A DNA stretch of 64,000 nucleotides from JAKQDH01 sp029558835 (GTDB lineage: Bacteria; Planctomycetota; Phycisphaerae; UBA1845). This document shows positions 9,123 to 17,755 of the stretch, one piece after another. A model generated the notes under the pieces. The model saw only the letters and a program-made list of their open reading frames with translations. It searched no databases and was not told the DNA's origin. The first letter of the stretch is position 1, and each line of letters opens with the position of its first letter. The stretch is from positions 372,001 to 436,000 of the forward strand of contig DAOQSN010000001.1 of NCBI GenBank assembly GCA_035356615.1, read 5' to 3'. The translations under genes and the position numbers were made by a program.

Positions 9123-10342
9123 GCGACGCACCGGCCGCCAACCTCCCACCCCAGGAGCCCGGTCCTCCGTCCGAGCCCGAGCGGAAGCGAGCGACACCGT
9201 CCGAGCCCGAGCGGAAGCGAGGGGCACCGTCCGAGCCAGCGCCGCACAAAGCGGACACGCCCGCCGGAGCGCACAGCCCGCAGCGGCCCACGCGTCCGCT
9301 GATCGGCGTCACCATGGGCGACCCCTACGGGATCGGGCCGGAGGTGACAGTCAAGGCGCTGTGCGATCCAGCCCTGCGCGCCAGTGGTCGTTTTGTTGTT
9401 TACGGGATTGACCGCGTGCTGCAGCGGGCCGCCCGCCGGGCCGGCATCACGCCCTTCTGGTTCCCGGTGTCGACGGCGGAACTCGAACGGTTTGACAGCG
9501 GCGTGGTCGTGGTGGACTTCCCCGAGTACGGCAGGTTCGAGGACGACCAGCCGCGGCCGACGGTCGAGGGCGGCGCCGCGTCGCTACGGTTCGTCGACGA
9601 GGCCATCGAAGGCGCCCGCCGGCAGGTGCTGGACGCGATCGTCACGGCTCCGATTCACAAGGTAAGCTGGCGGCTGGCCGGCTGCCGCTTCCCCGGACAT
9701 ACAGAGAAGCTCGCCGATGCGTTCGGCGTCAAGCGCGTGACCATGATGTTCGCGGCCGGCACGCTGCGCCTGGCGCTGGCCTCCATCCACGTCGCCTTGT
9801 TTGACCTACGCAATCTGTTCACGATCGGGCTCGTGTTTCAGCCCATTGACCTGCTGGCGCAGGCGCTGCGCGACTGGTTCGGCGTGCCGGCACCACGGAT
9901 CGCGGTGGCCGGGCTGAACCCGCACGCCAGTGACGGCGGGCGCTTCGGCGACGAGGAACAGCGCATCATCGAGCCGGCCATCACCATGGCCCGCCAGGCC
10001 GGCATCGACGCCCGCGGGCCCTTCGCCGCCGATACTCTGTTTACACCCGCCCAGATGGGGCGCTACGACGGCATCGTGGCCATGTATCACGACCAGGGCC
10101 TCATCCCGGTGAAGCTGCTGGCGTTTCATTCGGCCGTGAACCTGACGCTGGGCTTACCGATCGTCCGCACGAGCGTGGATCATGGCACGGCCTTCGACAT
10201 TGTCGGCAGGAACCAGGCGCACCCGGGCAGCATGGTCGAGGCGCTGCGCCTGGCGTGCCTGATCGCTTCGCGCGCAGGCGCTTCCCCCCCCGGGCCGCCG
10301 CGGTCCGTGGCCACGCCTCCGTCGATGCGCCTACCGGAGTGA
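9119..10342 (+). CDS. pdxA: 4-hydroxythreonine-4-phosphate dehydrogenase with repeat-derived N-terminal extension
   Basis: NAD-dependent oxidation step of pyridoxal 5'-phosphate synthesis. The enzyme proper starts near residue 60 (LIGVTMGDPYGIGPEV) and has the expected metal-ligand regions FPGHTEKLADAFG, MYHDQGLIPVKLLAF and DHGTAFDIVG. At 407 residues it exceeds the usual ~330 because of two additions. The N-terminal 60 residues are proline- and charge-rich with a tandem PSEPERKRxx unit, encoded by a 30-bp DNA repeat (9168-9237) found elsewhere as noncoding sequence. The C-terminal ~25 residues are also proline-rich and unlike the family. The ATGA overlap with ribE supports the start at 9119, although an internal start could in principle bypass the extension. 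Confidence 0.93.
   Translation: MSDAPAANLPPQEPGPPSEPERKRATPSEPERKRGAPSEPAPHKADTPAGAHSPQRPTRPLIGVTMGDPYGIGPEVTVKALCDPALRASGRFVVYGIDRVLQRAARRAGITPFWFPVSTAELERFDSGVVVVDFPEYGRFEDDQPRPTVEGGAASLRFVDEAIEGARRQVLDAIVTAPIHKVSWRLAGCRFPGHTEKLADAFGVKRVTMMFAAGTLRLALASIHVALFDLRNLFTIGLVFQPIDLLAQALRDWFGVPAPRIAVAGLNPHASDGGRFGDEEQRIIEPAITMARQAGIDARGPFAADTLFTPAQMGRYDGIVAMYHDQGLIPVKLLAFHSAVNLTLGLPIVRTSVDHGTAFDIVGRNQAHPGSMVEALRLACLIASRAGASPPGPPRSVATPPSMRLPE
9168..9237 (+). repeat. 30-bp in-frame tandem repeat, family G, inside pdxA
   Basis: Two full copies and a partial third of a unit that begins CCGTCCGAGCCCGAGCGGAA. Because 30 is divisible by three the frame is kept and the protein repeats PSEPERKR. The same DNA word, inverted, is noncoding at 6674 and 10955-11152. 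Confidence 0.8.
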
Positions 10343-10461
10343 CTCCTTCGGCGACTACCAGTTCACGCGGGCGAAACCTCACCCGTGCCCCGAAAGCCGC
10401 GCGGGGGCGGGTCCAGTCGCACTGATCTCGCCCGCGCGGATCGCTTTTCCCGGTTTTTCGC

Positions 10462-10836
10462 TTGACGCAACTTCCCCTGGTGAAACCGTTCTTAGGCCCC
10501 GCCCTCTCCAAGATGAAGCTCACCGGCGACCCCAAGTCCGGGAGCGGGGTGTGGTTGAGCCACGGCGGCGCGCTGGAGGTGGATGTCGAGGTGAGCGGCA
10601 GTGCGACCTGGCGCATACCGAACGACGCTGACGTCGTGATCTCGATCAAGGCGGACTGTACGGCCCTGACGGGGGACGTGGACATCAGCACGGGTCCGCT
10701 CCGGATCGACGCGAACTTCTGCACCACCGGAGACCTGACCGTTGAGGGCGTGAACAACCACCTGGGCAGCGACGCAGGCTCGCGGGTCTGGGTGGCCCGC
10801 GAGAAGTCCGCGAGCTTTGGTGGAAGCTGCGAGTAA
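10462..10836 (+). CDS. Hypothetical protein, 124 residues
   Basis: Unrecognised. Third positions are nearly all G or C through the frame, as in real genes of this region, so it is probably coding. The sequence is rich in short beta-type stretches (WLSHGGALEVDVEVSGSATW, DVDISTGPLRIDANFCTTGDLTVEG), resembling a right-handed repeat or sandwich fold, and has two cysteines but no clear signal peptide. The start is uncertain: TTG at 10462 or ATG at 10513. It may be the surviving 3' part of a longer secreted protein gene. A strong hairpin begins 43 bp after its stop. Confidence 0.45.
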   Translation: MTQLPLVKPFLGPALSKMKLTGDPKSGSGVWLSHGGALEVDVEVSGSATWRIPNDADVVISIKADCTALTGDVDISTGPLRIDANFCTTGDLTVEGVNNHLGSDAGSRVWVAREKSASFGGSCE

Positions 10837-10879
10837 ACGGCCCGACACATTCCGAGCCTGAATGGCAGCGAGCGGGCAG

Positions 10880-10918
10880 GCAACGCCGTGCACCCCAAAA
10901 GGGGGTGCACGGCGTTGC
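10880..10918. terminator. Perfect 17-bp hairpin, bidirectional
   Basis: Arms GCAACGCCGTGCACCCC (10880-10896) and its exact complement (10902-10918) around a 5-nt loop AAAAG. It lies between convergent genes (10462 + and 11185 -), where a bidirectional terminator is expected, but there is no T-run, so it is not a textbook intrinsic terminator. Confidence 0.5.
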
Positions 10919-10925
10919 TCGCGTC

Positions 10926-11152
10926 GTCGCTTCTGCTCGGGTTCGGAATGCCCGCTCGCTTCCGCTCGAGCTCGGTTTTCCGCGAGCCCTCCTCGACTCG
11001 TTCGCTTCCGCTCGAGCTGGGTTCTCCGCGAGCCTTCCTCCATGCGCTGTTCGCACTTCGCTACTCCTGGTGGGCAGCGCCCACCCGGCATCCCCCTTGC
11101 CTCTTGCCTGGTGCCTCTTGCCTTCCGGTTTGCTTCCGCTCGGGCTCGGAGG
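10926..11152. repeat. Cluster of family G repeats
   Basis: Four copies of the CGCTTCCGCTCGAGCTCGG-type word, the middle two (10955-10997 and 11000-11043) forming a 45-bp tandem that also shares TTCTCCGCGAGCC. This 348-bp gap holds no gene that I can support. Confidence 0.7.
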
Positions 11153-11184
11153 CGGGCTCATCTTGGGATGCGGCGGGGGATTCC

Positions 11185-12594
11185 CTACACGGCCGAGGGA
11201 CGGGAGGCGACTTCGGCGGTGATGATGCAACTCTTGCCGGCCGCTTTCGCTGCGTACAGGGCGGTGTCGGCACTGTGGATCAGCGTCGCGGCGTCGGGGG
11301 CGTGCAGGTCCTGCAGACTGGCGATGCCGATGCTCAGCCCCACGCACACGGACGGCAGGGTCGTGCCCACCTCCTGCGTGAGGCGCTCGACGATGCGGTC
11401 GGCCAGCACGCGCGCCCGCTCGGCGTCGGTTTGCGGCAGGAGGACGACAAACTCATCCCCCCCCAGTCGGGCGGCCACGTCGGAGCCACGCAACTGGCTC
11501 TTGATGGTGTTGGCGGTCAACACCAGGACCTCATCGCCGATGGCATGCCCGAAGGCGTCGTTCACGGTCTTGAAGTCGTCCAGGTCGATCATCAGGCAGG
11601 ACAGCTCGGTCCCATAGCGTTGCGCCTCCGCCAGATGCTGGGCGAGCATCTCGTTGAAATGGCGTCGATTGTACAGACCGGTCAGTGGCTCGCGGGAGGC
11701 CAACTCGCGCAGTTGCTTGGTACGCCGGGCCACGCGCTCCTCGAGTTCGGCGTTGAGCCCGACGAGGCGTTCATGCGTGCGCTGGTGCTCGTCGGCCATC
11801 CGGTTGAACGCCGCGCAGATGCGCCCGACCTCGTCGCGGCGGCTGGCGCCCGCGCGCACGGCCAGTTGACCCTTCGAGAAGCGCTGCATCACCCCGGCAA
11901 GCTCGTGCAGCGGGGCCGTGATGCGCCGAACCAGAAAGAACCCCAGCGGTACCGCCAACGCCACCGCCAGGATGCCCACGCCCGTCACCACGTCGAGCGT
12001 GTACGCCACGGACCGCTCGAACCCGTCCACCAGCATCCCCGCCCGCAGATACCCCAGTGGCCGAGCGTCCGCCGAAGCCCCGCCCGAAACCTCACGCCCA
12101 CGGGGAAGCACAATCGGGTACGTAATGTCGAGAAATGCGGGACTGCTACCGCGCCGTGGCTGATAGATGGGCGTGCCGGGCGCGGCCACCGGCGGGCCCT
12201 CCGCCTCCACCAGGTTCTGGAGCAGACGCAGCCCCGGTCTCTGAGCAGACCCCAACTCCCTGCCCTCGTTGCCAAAAAACGCCACGTACAGCAGGGGTTG
12301 CCCGTCCGCCACCTGCTCCGCCAGAGCGGGCAGCGCCCCGTCCTCGCCGCGGGCGATAAGAAAGGCGGCCGTGCGGCTCAACGCCGCTGCCAGGCGTACA
12401 ATCTCCTGCCGGCGCTCCTCCGCGGCCGCGCGGAAACCGGCCTTCAACAGGTAGCCACAAACGCTGCCTGTCACGCACAACGTAACCGCTACGACCAACG
12501 CCGTCGCTTTGAATTGGAGACTTGAAAAAGTCTCCCGAAACGCTCCCCACGACCATCGGGGTCTGCCCACCGGCTTGTCTACCGCGTGCGACAT
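11185..12594 (-). CDS. Membrane-bound diguanylate cyclase (HAMP-GGDEF)
   Basis: Makes cyclic di-GMP from two GTP. The 469-residue protein has a membrane helix near residues 30-50 (ALVVAVTLCVTGSVCGYLL), a ~150-residue extracytoplasmic sensor region, a second helix (VGILAVALAVPLGFFLV), a HAMP linker (RRITAPLHELAGVMQRFSKG) and a C-terminal GGDEF domain with an intact active site ARLGGDEFVVLL. An RxxD motif (RGSD) stands five residues before GGDEF, so the product-inhibition I-site is conserved. An enzymatically active and feedback-regulated cyclase is therefore likely. No EAL or HD-GYP partner is adjacent. It is the only gene on this strand between 6.5 and 15.9 kb. Confidence 0.93.
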   Translation of the reverse strand: MSHAVDKPVGRPRWSWGAFRETFSSLQFKATALVVAVTLCVTGSVCGYLLKAGFRAAAEERRQEIVRLAAALSRTAAFLIARGEDGALPALAEQVADGQPLLYVAFFGNEGRELGSAQRPGLRLLQNLVEAEGPPVAAPGTPIYQPRRGSSPAFLDITYPIVLPRGREVSGGASADARPLGYLRAGMLVDGFERSVAYTLDVVTGVGILAVALAVPLGFFLVRRITAPLHELAGVMQRFSKGQLAVRAGASRRDEVGRICAAFNRMADEHQRTHERLVGLNAELEERVARRTKQLRELASREPLTGLYNRRHFNEMLAQHLAEAQRYGTELSCLMIDLDDFKTVNDAFGHAIGDEVLVLTANTIKSQLRGSDVAARLGGDEFVVLLPQTDAERARVLADRIVERLTQEVGTTLPSVCVGLSIGIASLQDLHAPDAATLIHSADTALYAAKAAGKSCIITAEVASRPSAV

Positions 12595-13204
12595 AGTGAC
12601 GATTCGGGACGACGAGGACGAGAGTCAGCCACACCCCACCCCGAGGGCAGCCCCCATAACTTCTGCTGTATCGGAAGGCGTAACCACCGACTGAACCAGC
12701 GCAACGCGGGCGCTCAACGCCTGCCCGCTCGCTCGATCCGCAATCCGGTGCTGATTCACAAGATACTCCGCCACTTGAACACAGGCCTGTCGGCCTTTGC
12801 TACGACGGTGCTCAGTCTGCCTTCGCAAACCTGCCGCTTGGGTGCGTACGATCGGCACCCCCGTTGGCAGCACGCCGACCCTCTCTGCCGCGCCGCCGCA
12901 CGGCACGCAGCGATCATCACGGGGCCGAGCGGAGCCCCACCGGCTGCGGCCGCAGGCACCACGGTTGCACCGAAGGCCCGAAACGCCACGTACGCAACGC
13001 TCGACACCCGACGGCATCGGGCGGATACTGGGACGGACAATTCGCGCCCGGTTTCCGCCGGGGTGGGGTAATGCCCACTTCAAAGGCACCGCCGGGAGGC
13101 TGGCGACGCTCCGGTAGGGCGCGGGTGGGGGCGCGCGCTGGGTTGCACGCCAAGAGACCTCTCCGGGAGAGCGGGCGCGACGGCAAAGGGTGGAAGGCAA
13201 AACG
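12595..13204. other. 610-bp intergenic region, no gene seen
   Basis: Lies between divergent genes (diguanylate cyclase and TPR lipoprotein) and so should hold both promoters. Open frames here lack consistent third-position bias and similarity to anything I know. No tRNA, SRP RNA or RNase P signature was found. Confidence 0.5.
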
Positions 13205-15085
13205 ATGCGACGAAGAACACGACGGCTACGCGGATTCCAGGGCGTGATGATGGTGGGGCTGCTGCTGGGCGCCGTGAGCTGCAAGCGGGAGCAGGAGCAA
13301 ACCGCGTCGCCCGGCGGCGGTGAAACGGAACCGATCGGGGCGGTCTCGGCCACACCGACGGAGTCTGGCACCACGCCGACGGCGTTACCCCCGGGCCCGA
13401 CGCCACCCGCCGGGCCTTTTGTCCTGCCGGAAGTGGACAAGACCGCCCTGCCGGCGCTGATCCGGACGGAGATTTCGGCCGCGACAACTGCGGCTCGCAT
13501 CAGCCCGGACAGCCCGCGAGAGGTGGCAACGCTGGGTATGCTGTGCTATGTCCACAGCCGACCGGAGCATGCGGTGGCATGCCTCGCACGGGCCGCGGAG
13601 CTCGAGCCCGCCAACTTCGCCTGGATGTACTACCTGGGGCTGGCCTACGAGAAAGGTGGAAAGCCCGAGCAGGCCCGTGCGGCCTACGAGCGTGCGATCG
13701 GCCTTAAACCCGACTACGCAGCGGTCAGGACGGCCCTTGCTGATCTGCTGCTTCCCACGAACCGCGGCCGAGCGTGCGAGTTGTACGCCCAGGCGTTGGA
13801 ACGTGACGAGAAGGACCCGAAGGCGCGTCTGGGTTTGGGGCGCTGCGCTCAGCTAGATGGACATTGGGAAGAAGCCGAAGGCCATCTGCGTCGTACCGTG
13901 GAAATCGCACCGGCCTATGCCGCGGCGTTGCAGGCACTCGCGGAGACGCTGCAGCACCTGAACAAGCAGGCGGAAGCCGAGGAGGTGCTCAGACAACTGA
14001 CAGACGCCTCCGAATGGCCTGAGCCGGCCGACGCCGCCCGGTTGACGATGCTGGTGACGGGCCGGCAGGCGGCGGCCTTGGCCCAGTACGCTCTTGCCAT
14101 GCTTCAGCGGGGGAACCTTCAGGAGGCGACCACCCGGGCGGAGCTGGCGTTTCAGGTGGATCCACGCTCCTGTTTCGTGCGGCGGACGTTGGCTACAGTG
14201 CGGGGGGTGGCGGGACGCAACGATGACGCCGTCCGGCTGCTTCAGCAACTGCTGGAAGAACGCCCCGACGACATCCAGGTCAAATCGGACCTCGCCAACG
14301 CGTTTATGGGGATGAACCGACTGCCCGAAGCGGAGGAGTTGCTGCAAGCGGTGCGCGCCCGGCGCCCCCGCGACCTGCCGTCCGCCCAGCGGCTGGCACA
14401 GGTGCGGAAGCTGCGTGGTGACACCGAGGGGGCTGTCGCGCTGTTGCGCGAAATGCTTCAGTCCGCACCGCAGGAAGCCGCGCTGCGTTTCCAGCTCGGT
14501 GAACTCCTGGTGGACGCCGGCAAGGACGACGAGGCGCTGCGCGAGTGGCAGCAAGGACTGGAGCTGGCGCCGGGGGCGGTGGCACAGCGTTTCCAGTTGG
14601 GCGTGCTCCTTCGTCGGCGGGGCGAGCGGGACGCGGCCCGGGCACATTGGCAACAATGCCTGCAAACAGACCCCGCCTTCGCCAGCGCCTGTAATGCCCT
14701 GGTGGACCTGGCCCTCGAAGACAAGCAGTTCGACGAAGCGGAAGCCCTGCTGCGGACCGGTTTGAACCACGCCCCCAAGGCGGCGGTACTGGCCAACGCC
14801 TTGGCCTGGCTGCTGGCGACGGCCCCGCAGGCACGGCAGCGCAACGGTGACGAGGCGGTCCGTCTGGCGGAGGCGGCCTGCGAGGCCACCCAGTCCAGGA
14901 ACGCCGCTTATCTCGACACGCTGGCGGCCGCCTATGCCGAAGCCGGGCGCTACGGCAAGGCGATCGAGACCCAGCAGTTGGCCATCCGTTTGGCACGGGA
15001 GGCGGGCGACACCCGGACCGTGACCGCTTACGAAGGAAGGCTGCGTTTGTATCAGACCGACCGCCCGTTTCGCCAGAGCGAGTGA
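13205..15085 (+). CDS. TPR-repeat lipoprotein
   Basis: Extracytoplasmic scaffold-type protein of 626 residues. The N-terminus MRRRTRRLRGFQGVMMVGLLLGAVSCKREQ is a basic, hydrophobic leader with a lipobox-like GAVSC. A proline- and threonine-rich spacer follows, and from about residue 85 to the end there is a succession of tetratricopeptide repeats (for example AWMYYLGLAYEKGGKPEQAR and LEPANFAWMYYLGLAY-type helices). The ATG at 13205 is chosen over the GTG at 13190 because GGAAGG lies at the right distance before it and it starts the signal peptide. No neighbour suggests a partner; the tRNA-Ser gene follows 183 bp downstream. Confidence 0.85.
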   Translation: MRRRTRRLRGFQGVMMVGLLLGAVSCKREQEQTASPGGGETEPIGAVSATPTESGTTPTALPPGPTPPAGPFVLPEVDKTALPALIRTEISAATTAARISPDSPREVATLGMLCYVHSRPEHAVACLARAAELEPANFAWMYYLGLAYEKGGKPEQARAAYERAIGLKPDYAAVRTALADLLLPTNRGRACELYAQALERDEKDPKARLGLGRCAQLDGHWEEAEGHLRRTVEIAPAYAAALQALAETLQHLNKQAEAEEVLRQLTDASEWPEPADAARLTMLVTGRQAAALAQYALAMLQRGNLQEATTRAELAFQVDPRSCFVRRTLATVRGVAGRNDDAVRLLQQLLEERPDDIQVKSDLANAFMGMNRLPEAEELLQAVRARRPRDLPSAQRLAQVRKLRGDTEGAVALLREMLQSAPQEAALRFQLGELLVDAGKDDEALREWQQGLELAPGAVAQRFQLGVLLRRRGERDAARAHWQQCLQTDPAFASACNALVDLALEDKQFDEAEALLRTGLNHAPKAAVLANALAWLLATAPQARQRNGDEAVRLAEAACEATQSRNAAYLDTLAAAYAEAGRYGKAIETQQLAIRLAREAGDTRTVTAYEGRLRLYQTDRPFRQSE

Positions 15086-15268
15086 CCGGACCCGCTGGCT
15101 GGGCGTGGCGTGGAAGCACGCGGTGACCACGCCCGCCCGGCAGCGCAACCCCAACGCAGCGTCGGCCCCCCGCAGCTGACGTGGCATTCGCCCAACGCAT
15201 CGGCTTGCCGGCGGTCTGCCGCACCTCAGGAGTCGGTCCATGGCCTGCTGCCCCCCCGACGCCTGACC

Positions 15269-15356
15269 GGAGGAGTGCCCGAGCGGCTGAAGGGGACGGT
15301 TTTGAAAACCGTTGTGCCACTTTGTGGTACCGGGGGTTCGAATCCCCCCTCCTCCG
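15269..15356 (+). tRNA. tRNA-Ser (UGA)
   Basis: Class II tRNA of 88 nt. Acceptor GGAGGAG pairs with CTCCTCC, the anticodon stem-loop is ACGGT-TTTGAAA-ACCGT with anticodon TGA, there is a long variable arm (GTGCCACTTTGTGGTAC) and a T-arm GGGGG-TTCGAAT-CCCCC. The discriminator is G and no CCA is encoded. Confidence 0.97.
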
Positions 15357-15487
15357 ATACGCCACCTTCCCCGTTCTTCCTCCCGGGAGGCAGACGCAAT
15401 CCGAGGATGCCACGCGCACGCCGGCATAGGGCTGCCCGAACGGGAAACCTCGGTAGTGAATAGGCGCACGGAGGCGGGAAAGCACCA

Positions 15488-15708
15488 GGACATGCCCAAG
15501 CCGAGGGCGCCGGCATGCTGCCGCGGCCGGCAGCCTCGGATGTCGGCATCAGCGTGCACGATGCCGCGCCGCTAACGAGCCGCGGGCTTGCTCCCCTTGA
15601 CGCCGAGGGTCCGGGGCAGCCCGCGCGATGCGGCGCTACCCTGATCGGTGCGCGATTGCGCAGGGTCTTCTGGGCGGGCAGGCCGGCGCAGCGCTTGGCC
15701 ATGCCACC
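15488..15708. repeat. MITE-like repeat, family C, copy with nested family A element
   Basis: Left end GGACATGCCCAAGC and right end GCTTGGCCATGCCACC are the terminal inverted repeats seen at 24337 and 61424. Those copies are about 100 bp; this one is 221 bp because a family A element (15568-15634) lies inside it. Confidence 0.7.
15568..15634. repeat. Dispersed repeat, family A, copy 2
   Basis: GCCGCGGGCTTGCTCCCCTTG-type unit, reading AGCCGCGGGCTTGCTCCCC then TTGACGCCGAGGGTCCGGGG and CAGCCCGCGCG. Inserted within a family C element. Confidence 0.75.
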
Positions 15709-15773
15709 GCGCACCGGCGCTCCGTCTCCCGATGCAGTGGAGCGCTGGGGATGAAGCCCACGCTCACTCAAGT

Positions 15774-15793
15774 GCGCTCCTTGACGGTCGCGG
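15774..15793. repeat. Dispersed repeat, family E, degenerate copy
   Basis: GCGCTCCTTGACGGTCGCGG, matching the CGCTCCCTGACGGTCGCGGT word at 17691 and 40054. Confidence 0.5.
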
Positions 15794-15901
15794 ACCAGGG
15801 CGAAGCTCGGCACGTCGCGCAGCAACGAAGCACGAGCGGGACAACCGCCCGTGCTCCGTTGGTTGCCGACGTGAGTGGTCAGGTTTCGCCCCGCGCGCCG
15901 C

Positions 15902-16414
15902 TCAAGCGCCGCGTGCGTACATGCCCCGACCTGTCTTCCGTACCTGCTTACGCTTCTTCATCTGGTTCAGCGTCATGCTGACCTGGTTGCCGAGGTTCCG
16001 GCTGGAGGTCTTATAGCCGGCCTTGACAATCCCCACCGTGATGTCCTTCAGACTCATCGCGCCGCCGGCGGCGCCCAGCACCTTCGCGATGTAGTCGGCC
16101 ATCCGCGCACCTTCCGGTCGCGGTCCGCGCCGCGCCACGGCCGCGCGAGGCCCCGGCCGGACCATCTTCTTGACCTTGCGCTTCGCAGGGCGCCCCGGAC
16201 GCCGCCCCGCCTTCTTGGCCTTCGGCTTCCGTGCACCGAGTGCCGCCAGAGCGGCACTGATGCCGTCAATCTCGCTCTGCAAGGCCGCCACCTGGCCGCG
16301 CAACTCATCCTGGTAGACAGTCAACTGCGCAACCAGACCTTGCGTCGGGCTGCCCGCGGCCATGCCCTTCGCACGCTTAGCCCCGCGTCTGCGCTTTGCT
16401 CTCTTCTTCGCCAT
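15902..16414 (-). CDS. H1-like basic DNA-binding protein with winged-helix domain
   Basis: A 170-residue, very basic protein. Order: lysine/arginine tail (MAKKRAKRRRGAKRAKG), a coiled-coil-type segment (VAQLTVYQDELRGQVAALQSE, about 28-60), an AT-hook-like basic linker (KAKKAGRRPGRPAKRKVKK, about 65-85) and a C-terminal helix-turn-helix of the HARE-HTH/winged-helix type (MADYIAKVLGAAGGAMSLKD, about 105-165). That build suggests a nucleoid or chromatin-like protein that dimerises and bridges DNA. An AGGAG site lies about 10 nt before the ATG. No operon partner: tRNA-Ser precedes and a long gap follows. The family assignment is by pattern only. Confidence 0.8.
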   Translation of the reverse strand: MAKKRAKRRRGAKRAKGMAAGSPTQGLVAQLTVYQDELRGQVAALQSEIDGISAALAALGARKPKAKKAGRRPGRPAKRKVKKMVRPGPRAAVARRGPRPEGARMADYIAKVLGAAGGAMSLKDITVGIVKAGYKTSSRNLGNQVSMTLNQMKKRKQVRKTGRGMYARGA

Positions 16415-17142
16415 TGCTGTTACTCCTCATAGACAATCACACTTACTCGGGGAAGGGATGATCCCAATCTACCCGCGCCAATGTCCCGCCCTCTATGCGG
16501 ATGCACGGAACATACTACACGGCCCCGCGGTTCGTCAAGCCTCTGCATGGCTCCCTGCATCGGCAAGACCGCGAGCCCGCCGCCCATCACCTCATCAGGC
16601 CGCCGGCGACCGACGTGCCAACTACCGAGTGTGCCCTCTGACGCCGCTTCCACTGAGTGCAGATCCAGGCAACGGGCTTCGACCCAAGTCAACTCTTCAG
16701 AGACACCGATGAGAGAATGGGCGGCATAGCCACGCCCCCACGTGCCGCCAACGGCTCTCCACCGGCCCATCCGGCACTGCGCAACTCAATTCCGACCTGC
16801 CCGGATCGAGGCATACCGCCCGGCTGCCCCAATTCCGTAGTCCCCGCGAGCACTCAACATACATGCGAAAGAGGCTCGGTCGGACGACGATGAAGGTTGC
16901 CCAGGCAGGCGGGTGCCCGAGCAGCAGCACACCTCGACCGACGGCAGAGGACGCCGGTCGCAGCGCGGAGCGGCGCGCGTAGGAATTTGACACCGTGGAC
17001 GGCCGGTCTTCTTACAATACGTGGGGTTGCGTTACCGTGGAGTTGCCGTAAATGCAACATCGAGTGAATCCGGCAGGGGATGGCGAGCTTTGCTGCGCAG
17101 GTCGGGCGCTGGCGGCACGGCGTGTTGGTGCAGACAAGCGGA
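16415..17142. other. 728-bp intergenic region without a supportable gene
   Basis: Frames here are short and lack codon bias. The only signal noticed is the orphan promoter-like pair at 16987-17018. Confidence 0.5.
16987..17018 (+). promoter_or_regulatory. Orphan promoter-like sequence
   Basis: A perfect TTGACA box and TACAAT, but with a 20-bp spacer instead of 17. Downstream on the + strand there is no convincing gene before the convergent SMR-like gene ends at 17143; a short GTTGC/GCAAC inverted repeat follows. It could drive a small RNA or be chance. Confidence 0.3.
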
Positions 17143-17553
17143 TCAAGGCCCGGTCAAGGTCGCGGCCCGCGAGTTCCATGCGATGAGGACAACGCCCGCC
17201 AGCACCAGTGCCACACCGAGCCATTGACCGGGGGCGAGTCGCTCGCGCAGCAGGGGGTGCCAATGGGCGGCCAGCGCAATGAGCGCAAACCCCCCGCCGA
17301 CCATGATCGGGTAGGCGATGCTGATCTTGAGTGTCTCACTTTGCAGCGCGTACATGTAGAATAGGGCGTTCAGGGCGAAGCAGGCGAGCCCGACCATCAG
17401 CGGCCAGCTCGTGAGGATGGTTGCAGCAGCCGTCGGCACGCCGTCCTCGAGCAGCCCGCCCGCCTCGTGGACGGTCTTCATACCGGTTTTCATCAGGAGA
17501 TTGGCCGTCGCATTGAGCACCAAGGCCACGCAGAGTGCCACGACGTACTTCAT
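17143..17553 (-). CDS. Small DMT-superfamily (SMR/EamA-like) transporter
   Basis: A 136-residue, four-helix membrane protein. Helices: KYVVALCVALVLNATANLLM, LMVGLACFALNALFYMYAL, ISIAYPIMVGGGFALIALAA and GQWLGVALVLAGVVLIAW. The phrase LKISIAYPIMVGGGFAL corresponds to the conserved SMR region where transporters of this size dimerise around the substrate. Substrate is unknown (drug, lipid carrier or polyprenyl-linked sugar are all possible in this fold). The ATG at 17553 is preferred; the frame runs further upstream but those residues are arginine/proline-rich and derive from repeat DNA. It follows the DUF362 gene on the same strand. Confidence 0.75.
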   Translation of the reverse strand: MKYVVALCVALVLNATANLLMKTGMKTVHEAGGLLEDGVPTAAATILTSWPLMVGLACFALNALFYMYALQSETLKISIAYPIMVGGGFALIALAAHWHPLLRERLAPGQWLGVALVLAGVVLIAWNSRAATLTGP

Positions 17554-17690
17554 AAGATACTCCCGAGCAGCAAACCGCCCTGGCAGGGCGTTGAAGGCCC
17601 TAACGTCAGCGGCGGAGCCCGAGTTTTCTGCCGCGTTCGGCGTTGGGTAAACGGGTGTGCGCGCACGCGCACCATCGGTGCGGGTACGGG

Positions 17691-17715
17691 GCCGCTCCCT
17701 GACGGTCGCGGTTCG
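17691..17715. repeat. Dispersed repeat, family E, copy 1
   Basis: GCCGCTCCCTGACGGTCGCG followed by GTTCG; the same 22-25 bp word recurs at 40054-40080 and 40644-40668. Often seen translated as LPDGRGS in spurious frames. Confidence 0.7.
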
Positions 17716-17755
17716 GGTCGGGACGGCTGAATTGCGCACCGTGATTCAGCAACGG

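Noticed and set aside
10888..12525. A 545-codon open frame on the + strand
   Set aside because: It runs antisense to the diguanylate cyclase gene and starts in repeat DNA.
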